Positions 1 through 6,158 of a DNA stretch of 10,754 nucleotides are shown here, in pieces. Positions within the stretch are counted from its first letter, which is position 1. Each line of letters starts with the position of its first letter. The stretch is from contig CAKUXO010000037.1 in assembly GCA_934700385.1 (NCBI GenBank), positions 1 to 10,754 on the forward strand. The letters run 5' to 3'. This DNA is from an uncultured Candidatus Melainabacteria bacterium (GTDB lineage Bacteria > Cyanobacteriota > Vampirovibrionia > Gastranaerophilales > Gastranaerophilaceae). The translations under genes were made by a program, and so were the position numbers. The notes beneath the pieces are model-generated. The model was not told where the DNA came from. It ran no database searches and saw only the letters and a list, made by a program, of their open reading frames with translations.

Positions 1-61
1 CCTTTAAATTTCCCTCTCTAATTTCCTTTTTAATTTCTTCTTCTCTTGCACTTAAACTCAT
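1..61 (-). CDS. 5' end of a leftward gene, product unknown (partial)
   Basis: Reading the complement from an ATG at 61 gives 20 codons, open to the window edge, beginning MSLSAREEEIKKEIREG. A good Shine-Dalgarno (AAAGGG) lies 5-7 nt upstream, which supports this as a real start. The visible piece is a charged amphipathic helix rich in Glu, Lys and Arg, of the kind found at coiled-coil N-termini. No family can be named from so little. Its mRNA may begin near 204 from a TATAAT at 216-211, which would give a leader of about 140 nt with hairpins. Confidence 0.6.
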   Translation of the reverse strand, partial: MSLSAREEEIKKEIREGNLK

Positions 62-107
62 AATTTCCCTTTCGTTGTTAATTAGACGCTGTTATATTAT
101 TTAACGT

Positions 108-216
108 GGCAAACTTGCCTACGCCCACAAGCCGTTAGCAAAGAATGCGCCTTACGGCTTGGAAGTACCCTTGAGGTGCGTTTTGCTTTACTTGAGTTAT
201 TTTAAAACTCATTATA
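108..216 (-). promoter_or_regulatory. Candidate leftward promoter and structured leader
   Basis: The complement has a consensus -10 TATAAT at 216-211, but no good -35 at 17-18 bp. Transcription from it would give a leader of about 140 nt before the ATG at 61. The leader contains an 8-bp stem (128-135 with 154-161) and a GGCA/TGCC hairpin (108-119). The hairpins could be regulatory, but I do not recognise a riboswitch class. Confidence 0.3.
152..199. repeat. Short copy of the 450-682 element, apparently internally deleted
   Basis: Positions 152-182 match 450-480 at 25 of 31 bases (core TTACGGxTTGGAAGT). Immediately after, 185-199 matches 668-682 at 13 of 15 bases (GCTTTACTyGrGTTA). The two ends that are about 190 bp apart in the right-hand copy are therefore adjacent here. 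This looks like a full-length element and an internally deleted relative, both in the same orientation. Confidence 0.45.
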
Positions 217-238
217 CTCTTTTTTCATCCTAAAGGAT

Positions 239-256
239 ATTAAACAGGTGTCTAAT
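239..256. repeat. 18-bp imperfect dyad, copy 1
   Basis: ATTAAACA-GG-TGTCTAAT. It matches copies at 781-798 and 888-905, with consensus ATTArNCA-NN-TGkCTAAT followed by an AT-rich tract. The size and symmetry suit a binding site for a dimeric DNA-binding protein, but the protein is unknown. Confidence 0.4.
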
Positions 257-449
257 ATTTTCTAAAAAACCTATTATCAAACATATTTATACTTTTACTT
301 TTTTACACACCCTTCTAACCCCCACCCCTCAACGTTTTCTGTCTACTCTATACACCCCTAAAACACACACTCTAAAAATTAACTTCAAATTTTTGGTTTT
401 TTGGGCATAGATTTAGGGCATGCTTTTGGCATGGAGTTTATTTGTTTTT

Positions 450-704
450 TTACGGATTGGAAGTGCACTTGGGGTAGGTTCACTCGTTTAGGGTTTTCCG
501 CCTGTGGGTATCTCGTTAGACTCACTATCGCTTACGCTGTCGTTCGTTAACTCGATTATCCTACGGCGGTCATCTAAGGACTTCGTAAAAGCCTTGTTCA
601 ACACAAGTCTTTTACTACGCACAGCAAGCCCTCGTTTTGCTCGTTAAGCCCAGTCGGGCTAAAACTCGCTTTACTCGGGTTAAAAAAAGACCCCGTGAGG
701 GGTC
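450..704 (+). ncRNA. Candidate structured RNA or stem-loop block
   Basis: Four successive inverted repeats lie in a G+C-enriched island. The first is 498-502/565-569 (CCGCC/GGCGG) with inner pairing 506-510/557-561 that includes a G-U pair. The second is a 12-bp stem 585-597/603-615 with one mismatch and a 5-nt loop. The third is AGCCC/GGGCT at 647-651/656-660. The fourth is GACCCC/GGGGTC at 689-694/699-704 closing a GTGA (GNRA) loop. The G-U pair and the GNRA loop favour the + strand as the RNA. No open reading frame crosses it and I do not recognise a known RNA family. It could equally be a repeat element that works as DNA. Confidence 0.35.
682..704 (-). terminator. Leftward intrinsic terminator (candidate)
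   Basis: On the complement, the perfect 6-bp stem GACCCC/GGGGTC with a 4-nt loop is followed directly by a run of seven T (688-682). It would stop leftward transcription entering from 705-1078, where I see no leftward gene. Either an unrecognised small RNA is made there, or the hairpin belongs to the structured block at 450-704. Confidence 0.45.
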
Positions 705-780
705 AACTGTCTGGAATTAAGAATAGCTGGAAGTATGAAAAAGATTAATTATATATAACTACATATTAAGTTTAAAAACA

Positions 781-798
781 ATTAGCCAGGTGGCTAGT
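781..798. repeat. 18-bp imperfect dyad, copy 2
   Basis: ATTAGCCA-GG-TGGCTAGT, preceded by TTTAAAAACA and followed by an AT tract. Its flanks are also shared with copy 3, so the repeated unit there is about 40 bp. Confidence 0.45.
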
Positions 799-887
799 AT
801 TTTGTTAAGAATTGTAAAAGTTTAAATTTATTAAAATGATTTAATTTCTTTATTTTTAAATACTAGATAGTAAATAAATTTAAAACA

Positions 888-905
888 ATTAGACACATGG
901 CTAAT
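888..905. repeat. 18-bp imperfect dyad, copy 3
   Basis: ATTAGACA-CA-TGGCTAAT, preceded by TTTAAAACA. It lies just upstream of a TATAAT at 928-933 that lacks a good -35. This is the arrangement expected for an activator site or an operator close to a promoter. Confidence 0.45.
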
Positions 906-927
906 ATCTTTTTAAAAAATATCTTAG

Positions 928-933
928 TATAAT
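928..933 (+). promoter_or_regulatory. Candidate -10 element upstream of the 1079 gene
   Basis: Perfect TATAAT. No recognisable -35 lies 16-18 bp upstream, and that position abuts dyad copy 3. Transcription would start near 940 and meet the hairpin at 960-981 almost at once, so promoter, dyad and terminator together may form a regulated leader. Confidence 0.35.
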
Positions 934-959
934 CAACTTAGTATTAGTCTTCAAAAACC

Positions 960-986
960 AAGCCCTCAAATGAGGGCTTTTCCTTT
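960..986 (+). terminator. Intrinsic terminator or attenuator
   Basis: A perfect 8-bp stem, AAGCCCTC/GAGGGCTT (960-967/972-979), has a 4-nt loop and is followed by TTCCTTT. It is about 95 nt upstream of the metallopeptidase start. It ends an earlier rightward transcript or acts as an attenuator in the leader. The complement also has a T-rich tail, so it may be bidirectional. Confidence 0.6.
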
Positions 987-1078
987 GAGTTTTGTTACAT
1001 TTCTTCAAAAATGTATTTTATTCTAGCAATTAAATTTTTTATAGGCTTTATATAAGTGTAAGTTAAGAAAGTTACTGT

Positions 1079-2143
1079 ATGCCATTAATTTCCCCAATAA
1101 ATTTTACTAATAAAATTGAGCACCATAAAAAGAAAAAGGCTAAAAATAAAGGTTTTATTATCGCTCAAAATACTCATTCTTTAATTACAACGGCGGCGAC
1201 TGTTGCTTGTATTCCTATCACAAAATTAGCAAAAAAGGCTTCTTTAATTTCTAAAGATGAATCTTTAGAGCTTTTAAATGCTGCGAATAAAGGATTAAAA
1301 CAAACAGGTTTAGCTGATAAAAACGCAGAAATTTTTAAAATCCATGAAGTTCCCCTTGAAAAAGGTATTATTAAAAAATCTGTTAAAAATGTATTTAACC
1401 TAGTAAAAGCTGTTATTAAAAAAGATGAAAAATCGATTGATAAAATAAGTTCCGATTTTAAAAATCTTACTGAAAAATTGCTTACATATACAAAAGACGA
1501 TCAAAAAGCACTTGGCGCAATTAATAATGAATTTAAAACAGCCTTGCTAAAAGGCGCAAAAGATGATGGCGCTTTTGAAATTCCTCAAATCTTAATTAAT
1601 GCCTTGGCTTTTCCTGTTAAAAATGGCAGCAACGCTTTTTGTTTATCTAAAACTAATAAAATAATAATTCCTGATAAATCCCTTCAAACAACAGTTTTCC
1701 ATGAAATGGGTCATGCACTTAATGCTAATAGCGGTGCAATTACAAAGGGATTACAAAAATGTCGAGGTTTATCAAAACAAATTCCTCAATTGATTTTATT
1801 GTTTTCTTTACTAAATAAAACAAAAACAACAGATGAAACAGATAAATCTGATTCTATATTTAAAAAAGGCTCTAATTTTATTAAAAGAAATGCTGGAAAA
1901 CTTGCTTTTATAACTTCCTTGCCAACGGTTTTAGAGGAAGGAATTGCAAGTTTAAGAGGACAAAAAGTTGCAAAAAATCTTGTAAAAGAAGGAAATCTTT
2001 CAAAAGATTTATATAAAAAAGTTAAAATATCGAATTTAGCGGGCTTTTCAACCTATTTAATTGCAGCGCTTGCTTTTGGATGGGGTGTTAAAAAAGCGGT
2101 TGAAGTTAAAGATAAAATTCAAGAAAAAAATGAAAATGTATAG
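1079..2143 (+). CDS. Membrane-associated HExxH putative zinc metallopeptidase
   Basis: 354 residues. The core shows a zinc-peptidase signature: VFHEMGHAL gives H208, E209 and H212, and LEEGIASLRG further on (E286/E287) is placed like the third, glutamate ligand of gluzincins. A hydrophobic segment at about 319-336 could be a C-terminal membrane helix, and 233-245 is also hydrophobic. The N-terminal half is Lys-rich and alpha-helical, without a cleavable signal peptide. The Shine-Dalgarno is weak (AAGAAAG, about 10 nt upstream), so the start is reasonable but not certain. It is a single-gene unit closed by its own terminator. A second, unrelated-looking HExxH protein lies at 8230-9315. The substrate is unknown. 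The call rests on the motif, and I do not recognise the family. Confidence 0.7.
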   Translation: MPLISPINFTNKIEHHKKKKAKNKGFIIAQNTHSLITTAATVACIPITKLAKKASLISKDESLELLNAANKGLKQTGLADKNAEIFKIHEVPLEKGIIKKSVKNVFNLVKAVIKKDEKSIDKISSDFKNLTEKLLTYTKDDQKALGAINNEFKTALLKGAKDDGAFEIPQILINALAFPVKNGSNAFCLSKTNKIIIPDKSLQTTVFHEMGHALNANSGAITKGLQKCRGLSKQIPQLILLFSLLNKTKTTDETDKSDSIFKKGSNFIKRNAGKLAFITSLPTVLEEGIASLRGQKVAKNLVKEGNLSKDLYKKVKISNLAGFSTYLIAALAFGWGVKKAVEVKDKIQEKNENV

Positions 2144-2170
2144 TGTTAGGTTAAGTTAGAAAAATTTTTT

Positions 2171-2200
2171 AGCTTTTAGATTAATTCTAAAAGCTTTTTT
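2171..2200 (+). terminator. Intrinsic terminator of the 1079-2143 gene
   Basis: A perfect 10-bp stem, AGCTTTTAGA/TCTAAAAGCT (2171-2180/2186-2195), has a 5-nt loop and continues into a T tract. It lies 28 nt after the stop codon and isolates this gene from the operon promoter that follows. Confidence 0.8.
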
Positions 2201-2207
2201 CTTAAAC

Positions 2208-2237
2208 TTGACAAGCCCTTAAAATAAGGGCTATAAT
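2208..2237 (+). promoter_or_regulatory. Sigma-70 promoter of the five-gene operon, with a palindrome in the spacer
   Basis: Perfect -35 TTGACA (2208-2213) and perfect -10 TATAAT (2232-2237) with an 18-bp spacer. An 8-bp inverted repeat, AGCCCTTA/TAAGGGCT (2214-2221/2225-2232), fills the spacer completely. A repressor dimer bound there would block RNA polymerase, so it is a natural operator candidate. The sequence also resembles the terminator stem at 960-979. Transcription should start near 2244, giving a short leader with a strong Shine-Dalgarno (AAAGGAG, 2269-2275). Confidence 0.8.
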
Positions 2238-2283
2238 TAAGAAATATAAAGGTTTTAGCCTATTAATCAAAGGAGAAAATATA

Positions 2284-3009
2284 ATGCATGAACAAATGCC
2301 ATATAATGAACAAAATAATTATGATTTAATTGAGTTTGTTGAAAATCCACAACCAAGATGTCCATACATTATTCTTGTTGATTCTTCTGGGTCTATGGAT
2401 GGCGAACCAATTAATGAATTAAATGAGGGCTTAAAACTTTTCAAAAAAGAATTAATGAAAAATGAACTTGCTTCAAAACGTGTTGAACTTGCGGTTATTT
2501 CATTTGATTCTGAAATTAAAAATTTAACAGATGGTTTTGTTTCTCCTAAAAATTTTCAACCTGTTGAAATTGAAGCAGGTGGAGTTACAAGAATGTGTGA
2601 AGCAATAAAACTTGCCCATTCTTTAATTGAAATCAGAAAACAACAATATAAAGATGGCGGTGTTCAATATTATAGACCTTGGATTGTTTTAATTACAGAT
2701 GGTGTTCCAACTGACTCAGAGGGTTATGCGCTTGATTTTGATTCTCCTCAATTCACTGAAACCGCTAATATTGTTCGTCTTGGAAATGACGCTAAGAAGT
2801 TCTCTTTCTTTGCTATTGGCGTGGGAAGTGATGTTGATATGGATGCTTTAAGCAGAATTTCATCGACAAAAAGACCTCCTAAAAAACTTTCCGGTTTAAA
2901 ATTTAAAGAATTATTCCAATGGCTTTCAGATTCTGCTTCAACTCGTTCAAGTTCTACTGTTGGAACAGCGGTTGCTCTTGCGCCAACAGATGGTTGGACA
3001 GAGGATTAA
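2284..3009 (+). CDS. yegL: YegL/TerY-type von Willebrand factor A domain protein
   Basis: 241 residues, essentially one vWA domain. The metal-ion-dependent adhesion site is complete: DSSGS (D33, S35, S37), T102 and D139 (ITDG). The opening 'ENPQPRCP' and 'EPINELNEGL', and the end 'GLKFKELFQWLS', match the YegL branch of the TerY-like vWA family as I know it. No signal peptide or membrane helix, so it is cytoplasmic. In TerY-phosphorylation triads this protein is encoded with a PP2C phosphatase and a Ser/Thr kinase, and it is thought to be a metal-dependent scaffold or a phosphorylation target. Both partners follow here in the same operon. Strong Shine-Dalgarno AAAGGAG 8 nt upstream. Only one base separates its stop codon from the next start codon. 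Confidence 0.9.
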   Translation: MHEQMPYNEQNNYDLIEFVENPQPRCPYIILVDSSGSMDGEPINELNEGLKLFKKELMKNELASKRVELAVISFDSEIKNLTDGFVSPKNFQPVEIEAGGVTRMCEAIKLAHSLIEIRKQQYKDGGVQYYRPWIVLITDGVPTDSEGYALDFDSPQFTETANIVRLGNDAKKFSFFAIGVGSDVDMDALSRISSTKRPPKKLSGLKFKELFQWLSDSASTRSSSTVGTAVALAPTDGWTED

Positions 3010-3010
3010 A

Positions 3011-3811
3011 ATGAAATCTATTGAAGATTTTAAATATGCTTTTGCTAGTGAAATCGGAACATCTCATATAAATTCAAATACAGCTAAACAAGATTATTGC
3101 TTAGTTAAAGAATTTAGCAAAAATTCTTCAAAATATTTAATTTGTTGTGTGGCAGATGGCGCAGGAAGTGCTAAATATTCTGATTTATCTTCAAAATTTA
3201 TTTCAAAATTATTTACTAAAAAGACAATTTCTTTTTTAAAAGAAAATGAAATTTCATCTTTAAACAAAGAAGTTATTTCTTCTTGGTTTTGTTATTTTCA
3301 AAAAGTGATTTTAAGGGCGGTAAGGTTTTATAAATTAAATTCTAAAAGAGATTTTGCTACAACCTTGTTATTCTGTGTTTTAAATTCTGAAACAAATATT
3401 TTTGTTCAAATTGGAGATGGCTTTATTTCAAGTGGTAATTTTGAAAAGTTAGACTGTATTTTTATCCCTCAAAACGGCGAATATCTTAATACGACTAATT
3501 TTGCAACAGATGATGATGTTTTAAATAAGTTTATGTATAAAAAAGATGATGAAAAATTTGAAAGATTAATTTTATCAACAGATGGAATAGAATTAATTTC
3601 TTTTGATTTTACAAATAATAAACCGCATTTAAAATTTTTCAACCCTTTTTTTGATATGCTTGAAAAAACTTCAACCTCTGGTTTTAATGCTGATGTTTCT
3701 AGGTTTATTTCCGGTTTTTTAAATTGTCAAAGGGTTAATCAAAACACTGATGATGATAAAACAATGTTGATTATTTCTAGAATTAAAAATTGTGAAAATG
3801 AGGCTTGTTAA
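3011..3811 (+). CDS. PP2C-type protein phosphatase (PphC/YegK-like)
   Basis: 266 residues from ATG 3011. An ATG at 2960 in frame would give 17 more residues inside the vWA gene, but 3011 has GAGGA at 3001-3005 and the normal distance, so I prefer it. PP2C metal-binding motifs are visible: VADGAGSAKYSD (D49, G50), IGDG (D136), STDG (D191) and NTDDDKTM (about D247-D249). These are the Mn/Mg aspartates of the family. GS replaces the usual GG of the first motif, as I expect for the divergent PphC branch. Expected role: Ser/Thr dephosphorylation of the partner kinase or its targets, in the cytoplasm. It overlaps almost end to start with both neighbours, which indicates translational coupling. Confidence 0.88.
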   Translation: MKSIEDFKYAFASEIGTSHINSNTAKQDYCLVKEFSKNSSKYLICCVADGAGSAKYSDLSSKFISKLFTKKTISFLKENEISSLNKEVISSWFCYFQKVILRAVRFYKLNSKRDFATTLLFCVLNSETNIFVQIGDGFISSGNFEKLDCIFIPQNGEYLNTTNFATDDDVLNKFMYKKDDEKFERLILSTDGIELISFDFTNNKPHLKFFNPFFDMLEKTSTSGFNADVSRFISGFLNCQRVNQNTDDDKTMLIISRIKNCENEAC

Positions 3812-3813
3812 AA

Positions 3814-4599
3814 ATGGATGGCTTTGTTTTTCTTATTTTAATAGCTATAATCGCTTTATTTTCTTTAATATATAAATTATGCGCTGATTATTTAAAAGAA
3901 AATAGCCCTTGCATAAAAAATCTTTTATATGTAAATTCAATTCAAAATTTTAAAAATTTTAAAACAGTTGAAAATTATCATAAATATTGTAATTCTAAGT
4001 CGCAATTTGATAATTTTAATCGTGATAATTATATTATGGCAATTGTTGATGAAAATTATAATCGATATTCTTCATTGTTGAATGATTTACAATATAATCG
4101 TGAAAAATATTATTCTTATTTATCTGAAATAGGGGAATTTAAAAATAACTATAAAAGTAAATTTAATTTTTTCTTGAAAATGGTTGAATTTCTTGAATTT
4201 GAAAGGTTAAGATTAAATCCCCCAATTGAAATAACAGTAAAAATTTCTGTTTCATATACAAGCCCAAAAGGCAAAAACAGCTATTATAAAAGTTGTAAAA
4301 TAAATTCTAATGACATAATTTATTATTGTGATGAATGTCAAAAAGCAAGGCAATACAAGCAATCTGCAAAATATCAACGCTCTTTAATGACAGATAAATT
4401 GCGTTATCAAGTTTTAAATCGTGACGGTTATAGGTGTGTTATTTGTGGCGCTTGTGCTAAAGATGGCGCAAAATTGCACGTTGATCATATTAAGCCTGTT
4501 TCAAAAGGCGGAAAAACAGAACTATCAAACTTAAGAACGCTTTGCGATAGGTGTAACCTTGGAAAAGGGGCTTATTATAACCCTAATGGGCTTAATTAA
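3814..4599 (+). CDS. Membrane-anchored HNH endonuclease
   Basis: 261 residues. An N-terminal hydrophobic helix (about 4-22) is followed by a long charged helical region (about 25-135), a short possible zinc site (YYCDEC, C172/C175) and a C-terminal HNH domain (about 196-255). The nuclease core is textbook: CVIC (C208/C211), HVDHIKPVSKGG (H222, H225), N239 in LSNLRTLC, and C244/C247 in CDRC. ATG 3814 is 2 nt after the phosphatase stop. A TTG at 3805 is in frame but less likely. HNH enzymes of this kind are Zn/Mg DNA nickases or double-strand nucleases. Tethering to the membrane is unusual and would place the nuclease where incoming DNA appears. It sits between the phosphatase and kinase genes, so it is probably the effector or a phosphorylation target. 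That last step is inference. Confidence 0.85.
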   Translation: MDGFVFLILIAIIALFSLIYKLCADYLKENSPCIKNLLYVNSIQNFKNFKTVENYHKYCNSKSQFDNFNRDNYIMAIVDENYNRYSSLLNDLQYNREKYYSYLSEIGEFKNNYKSKFNFFLKMVEFLEFERLRLNPPIEITVKISVSYTSPKGKNSYYKSCKINSNDIIYYCDECQKARQYKQSAKYQRSLMTDKLRYQVLNRDGYRCVICGACAKDGAKLHVDHIKPVSKGGKTELSNLRTLCDRCNLGKGAYYNPNGLN

Positions 4600-4610
4600 A
4601 AGGTGAAGTA

Positions 4611-6149
4611 ATGATTTTATTTGATAAAGATAATAATAAAATTGAAACAATTGGAACGCCGATGTCTGGCGGCGAAGGGGATGTTTATGATATTAAAAAT
4701 CATCCTGATTTAGTTGTAAAAATTTATAATGACAAAAAGCAAAGTAAAAAACAGGCTTTTAAAAAATTAATCGATAAAATTGAAACAATGTGTGAAATTT
4801 GTGATAATGATATCATTCAAAAAGCCGGTTGGCCTCATAAAATTGTTTATTTAAACGCTAAACCTGTTGGTTTTGTGATGAATAAAATTAAATATGCAAA
4901 CCCAATTCATCAACTTTTTGATACTATTGATAGAAAAGAAAAATTTTTAGATAACAATTGGAAATATAATTTGTTTGTTGCAAGAAACCTTGCTTGCGCA
5001 GTTGATGTTTTGCATAGTAAAAATGTTGTTATTGGTGACATTAATGAAAGCAATTTTTTAATTGGAAATAGAACAAAAGCCCAAAACGATGGTGTTTACG
5101 ATTTTCCAGATAACGGCATTGTTTATTCAATTGATTGTGATTCTTTTCAAATTATTTTAGGTAAAAAAGAATTTTTATCAACCGTAAAAAGACCTGAATA
5201 TTTTCCGCCAGAATTATATGGCGTTGATTTACACACCACCATTAGAACAAAAAACCATGATAATTTTGGCTTAGCGGTGATGATTTTTCAACTTTTAATG
5301 CTTGGAAAACATCCTTATTCAGGTATCGGTGCCCCTGGGGATATTACTGAATCGATTTGTGGAGGGTATTTTTCTTATGGGCAAAACGCAATTAATAAAA
5401 ATCTTATACCCCCAAAGCCATCTAGGGCTTATTCTTTAATTTATAATTCCCTAAATTCTGATATTAAAAATTTATTTGAAAGAGCTTTTAGTTCTGATAA
5501 TAATGTTATTCGTCCTTATGCTTCCGAGTGGATTCTTGCTCTTGAAAAACAAATTTATGATTTAGCTCAATGTAATAATTCATCTCATTTTTATAATAAA
5601 AATTCTAAATGTATTTGGTGTGAAATTGAAAATGAATTTAAAATGAGGCCTTGGGTTTGCGAGGTTCAAATTAATAATAGGCAAATGGCATACAATTTTT
5701 CAAATAATGTTCAACAAAAACCGCAGCCACAACCGCAACCGCAACCAAAACCCCAGTCAAAATCAAACATCTCATTTAATTTTAAATTTAATAAAAAACC
5801 AAAACAAAAAGTCAATAAGCCTAAAATAAATTTATTAGCTAATTTGAAAACTAAAATAAATAATTTTGTTTCTCAATCAAAATTTCTTTCTAAAGCCGTT
5901 TCTATTTTTGAAAAAATTTATAGAAATTTCTTGCGTCAATATTTTGGTGCGTGGTTTATAGGGTTTTGCGCTTGTATTATTTTCTATCCAATAAAAGGGC
6001 GCCCAACTGATTTAGTGTGTGGCGTTTTATCTATAATTTTATTTATTTTAGAATATGTTTTACCAAGAAAAATAAAAATATTTTTTAAAATTTTAATTGC
6101 AACTTGCATTTTGTTTTTTGTATCTTTTTGTGTAAGTTTTTTTAAGTAA
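4611..6149 (+). CDS. YegI-type Ser/Thr protein kinase with C-terminal membrane domain
   Basis: 512 residues. The kinase domain spans about 12-312: Gly-rich loop MSGGEGDV (20-24), ATP lysine K37 in VVKIY, catalytic loop IGDINESNFL (D143, N148) in place of HRDxxxxN, metal aspartate in IDCDSFQ (D175) in place of DFG, and RPEYFPPE (194-201) in the activation/APE region. A small Cys/His cluster follows (C321, H327, C334, C337), typical of the zinc-ribbon tail in this kinase branch. Then come a Pro-Gln linker (about 368-384), a Lys-rich region and three hydrophobic helices (about 446-460, 467-484, 489-511). The kinase should face the cytoplasm. Good Shine-Dalgarno (AGGTGA) 11 nt after the HNH stop. 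It completes the vWA/PP2C/kinase triad. Confidence 0.88.
   Translation: MILFDKDNNKIETIGTPMSGGEGDVYDIKNHPDLVVKIYNDKKQSKKQAFKKLIDKIETMCEICDNDIIQKAGWPHKIVYLNAKPVGFVMNKIKYANPIHQLFDTIDRKEKFLDNNWKYNLFVARNLACAVDVLHSKNVVIGDINESNFLIGNRTKAQNDGVYDFPDNGIVYSIDCDSFQIILGKKEFLSTVKRPEYFPPELYGVDLHTTIRTKNHDNFGLAVMIFQLLMLGKHPYSGIGAPGDITESICGGYFSYGQNAINKNLIPPKPSRAYSLIYNSLNSDIKNLFERAFSSDNNVIRPYASEWILALEKQIYDLAQCNNSSHFYNKNSKCIWCEIENEFKMRPWVCEVQINNRQMAYNFSNNVQQKPQPQPQPQPKPQSKSNISFNFKFNKKPKQKVNKPKINLLANLKTKINNFVSQSKFLSKAVSIFEKIYRNFLRQYFGAWFIGFCACIIFYPIKGRPTDLVCGVLSIILFILEYVLPRKIKIFFKILIATCILFFVSFCVSFFK
5712..5762 (+). repeat. Pro-Gln repeat tract in the kinase linker
   Basis: Imperfect CCGCAR/CCACAR repeats encode alternating Pro and Gln (kinase residues about 368-384). 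It is a flexible low-complexity linker between the zinc-ribbon tail and the membrane part. Its length could vary between strains by slippage. Confidence 0.6.
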
Positions 6150-6158
6150 GGGGAAAAT

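Larger units (their letters stand above)
62..1078. other. Long gene-free region with repeats and structured DNA
   Basis: I find no credible coding frame here on either strand. The left part (about 100-200) and the middle (about 450-704) are much richer in G+C than the flanks and full of inverted repeats. The stretch at about 295-380 is C-rich and G-poor on the + strand. The part from 705 to 950 is extremely AT-rich and carries two of the three copies of an 18-bp dyad. The individual elements are listed separately. The region could be the leader and control area of the flanking genes, the remains of a small non-coding mobile element, or a site for a structured RNA. Confidence 0.7.

Noticed and set aside
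310..358. Possible G-quadruplex on the complement (runs of G opposite C tracts at 310-312, 319-323, 325-328 and 355-358)
   Set aside because: Only three runs are close together and the fourth is about 26 nt away, so a stable quadruplex is doubtful.
450..704. CRISPR array or degenerate gene in the G+C-rich block
   Set aside because: There are no regularly spaced direct repeats, and all frames are full of stops.
2960..3010. Upstream ATG extending the phosphatase by 17 residues
   Set aside because: It lies inside the vWA gene, has no Shine-Dalgarno, and the ATG at 3011 has GAGGA at the right distance.
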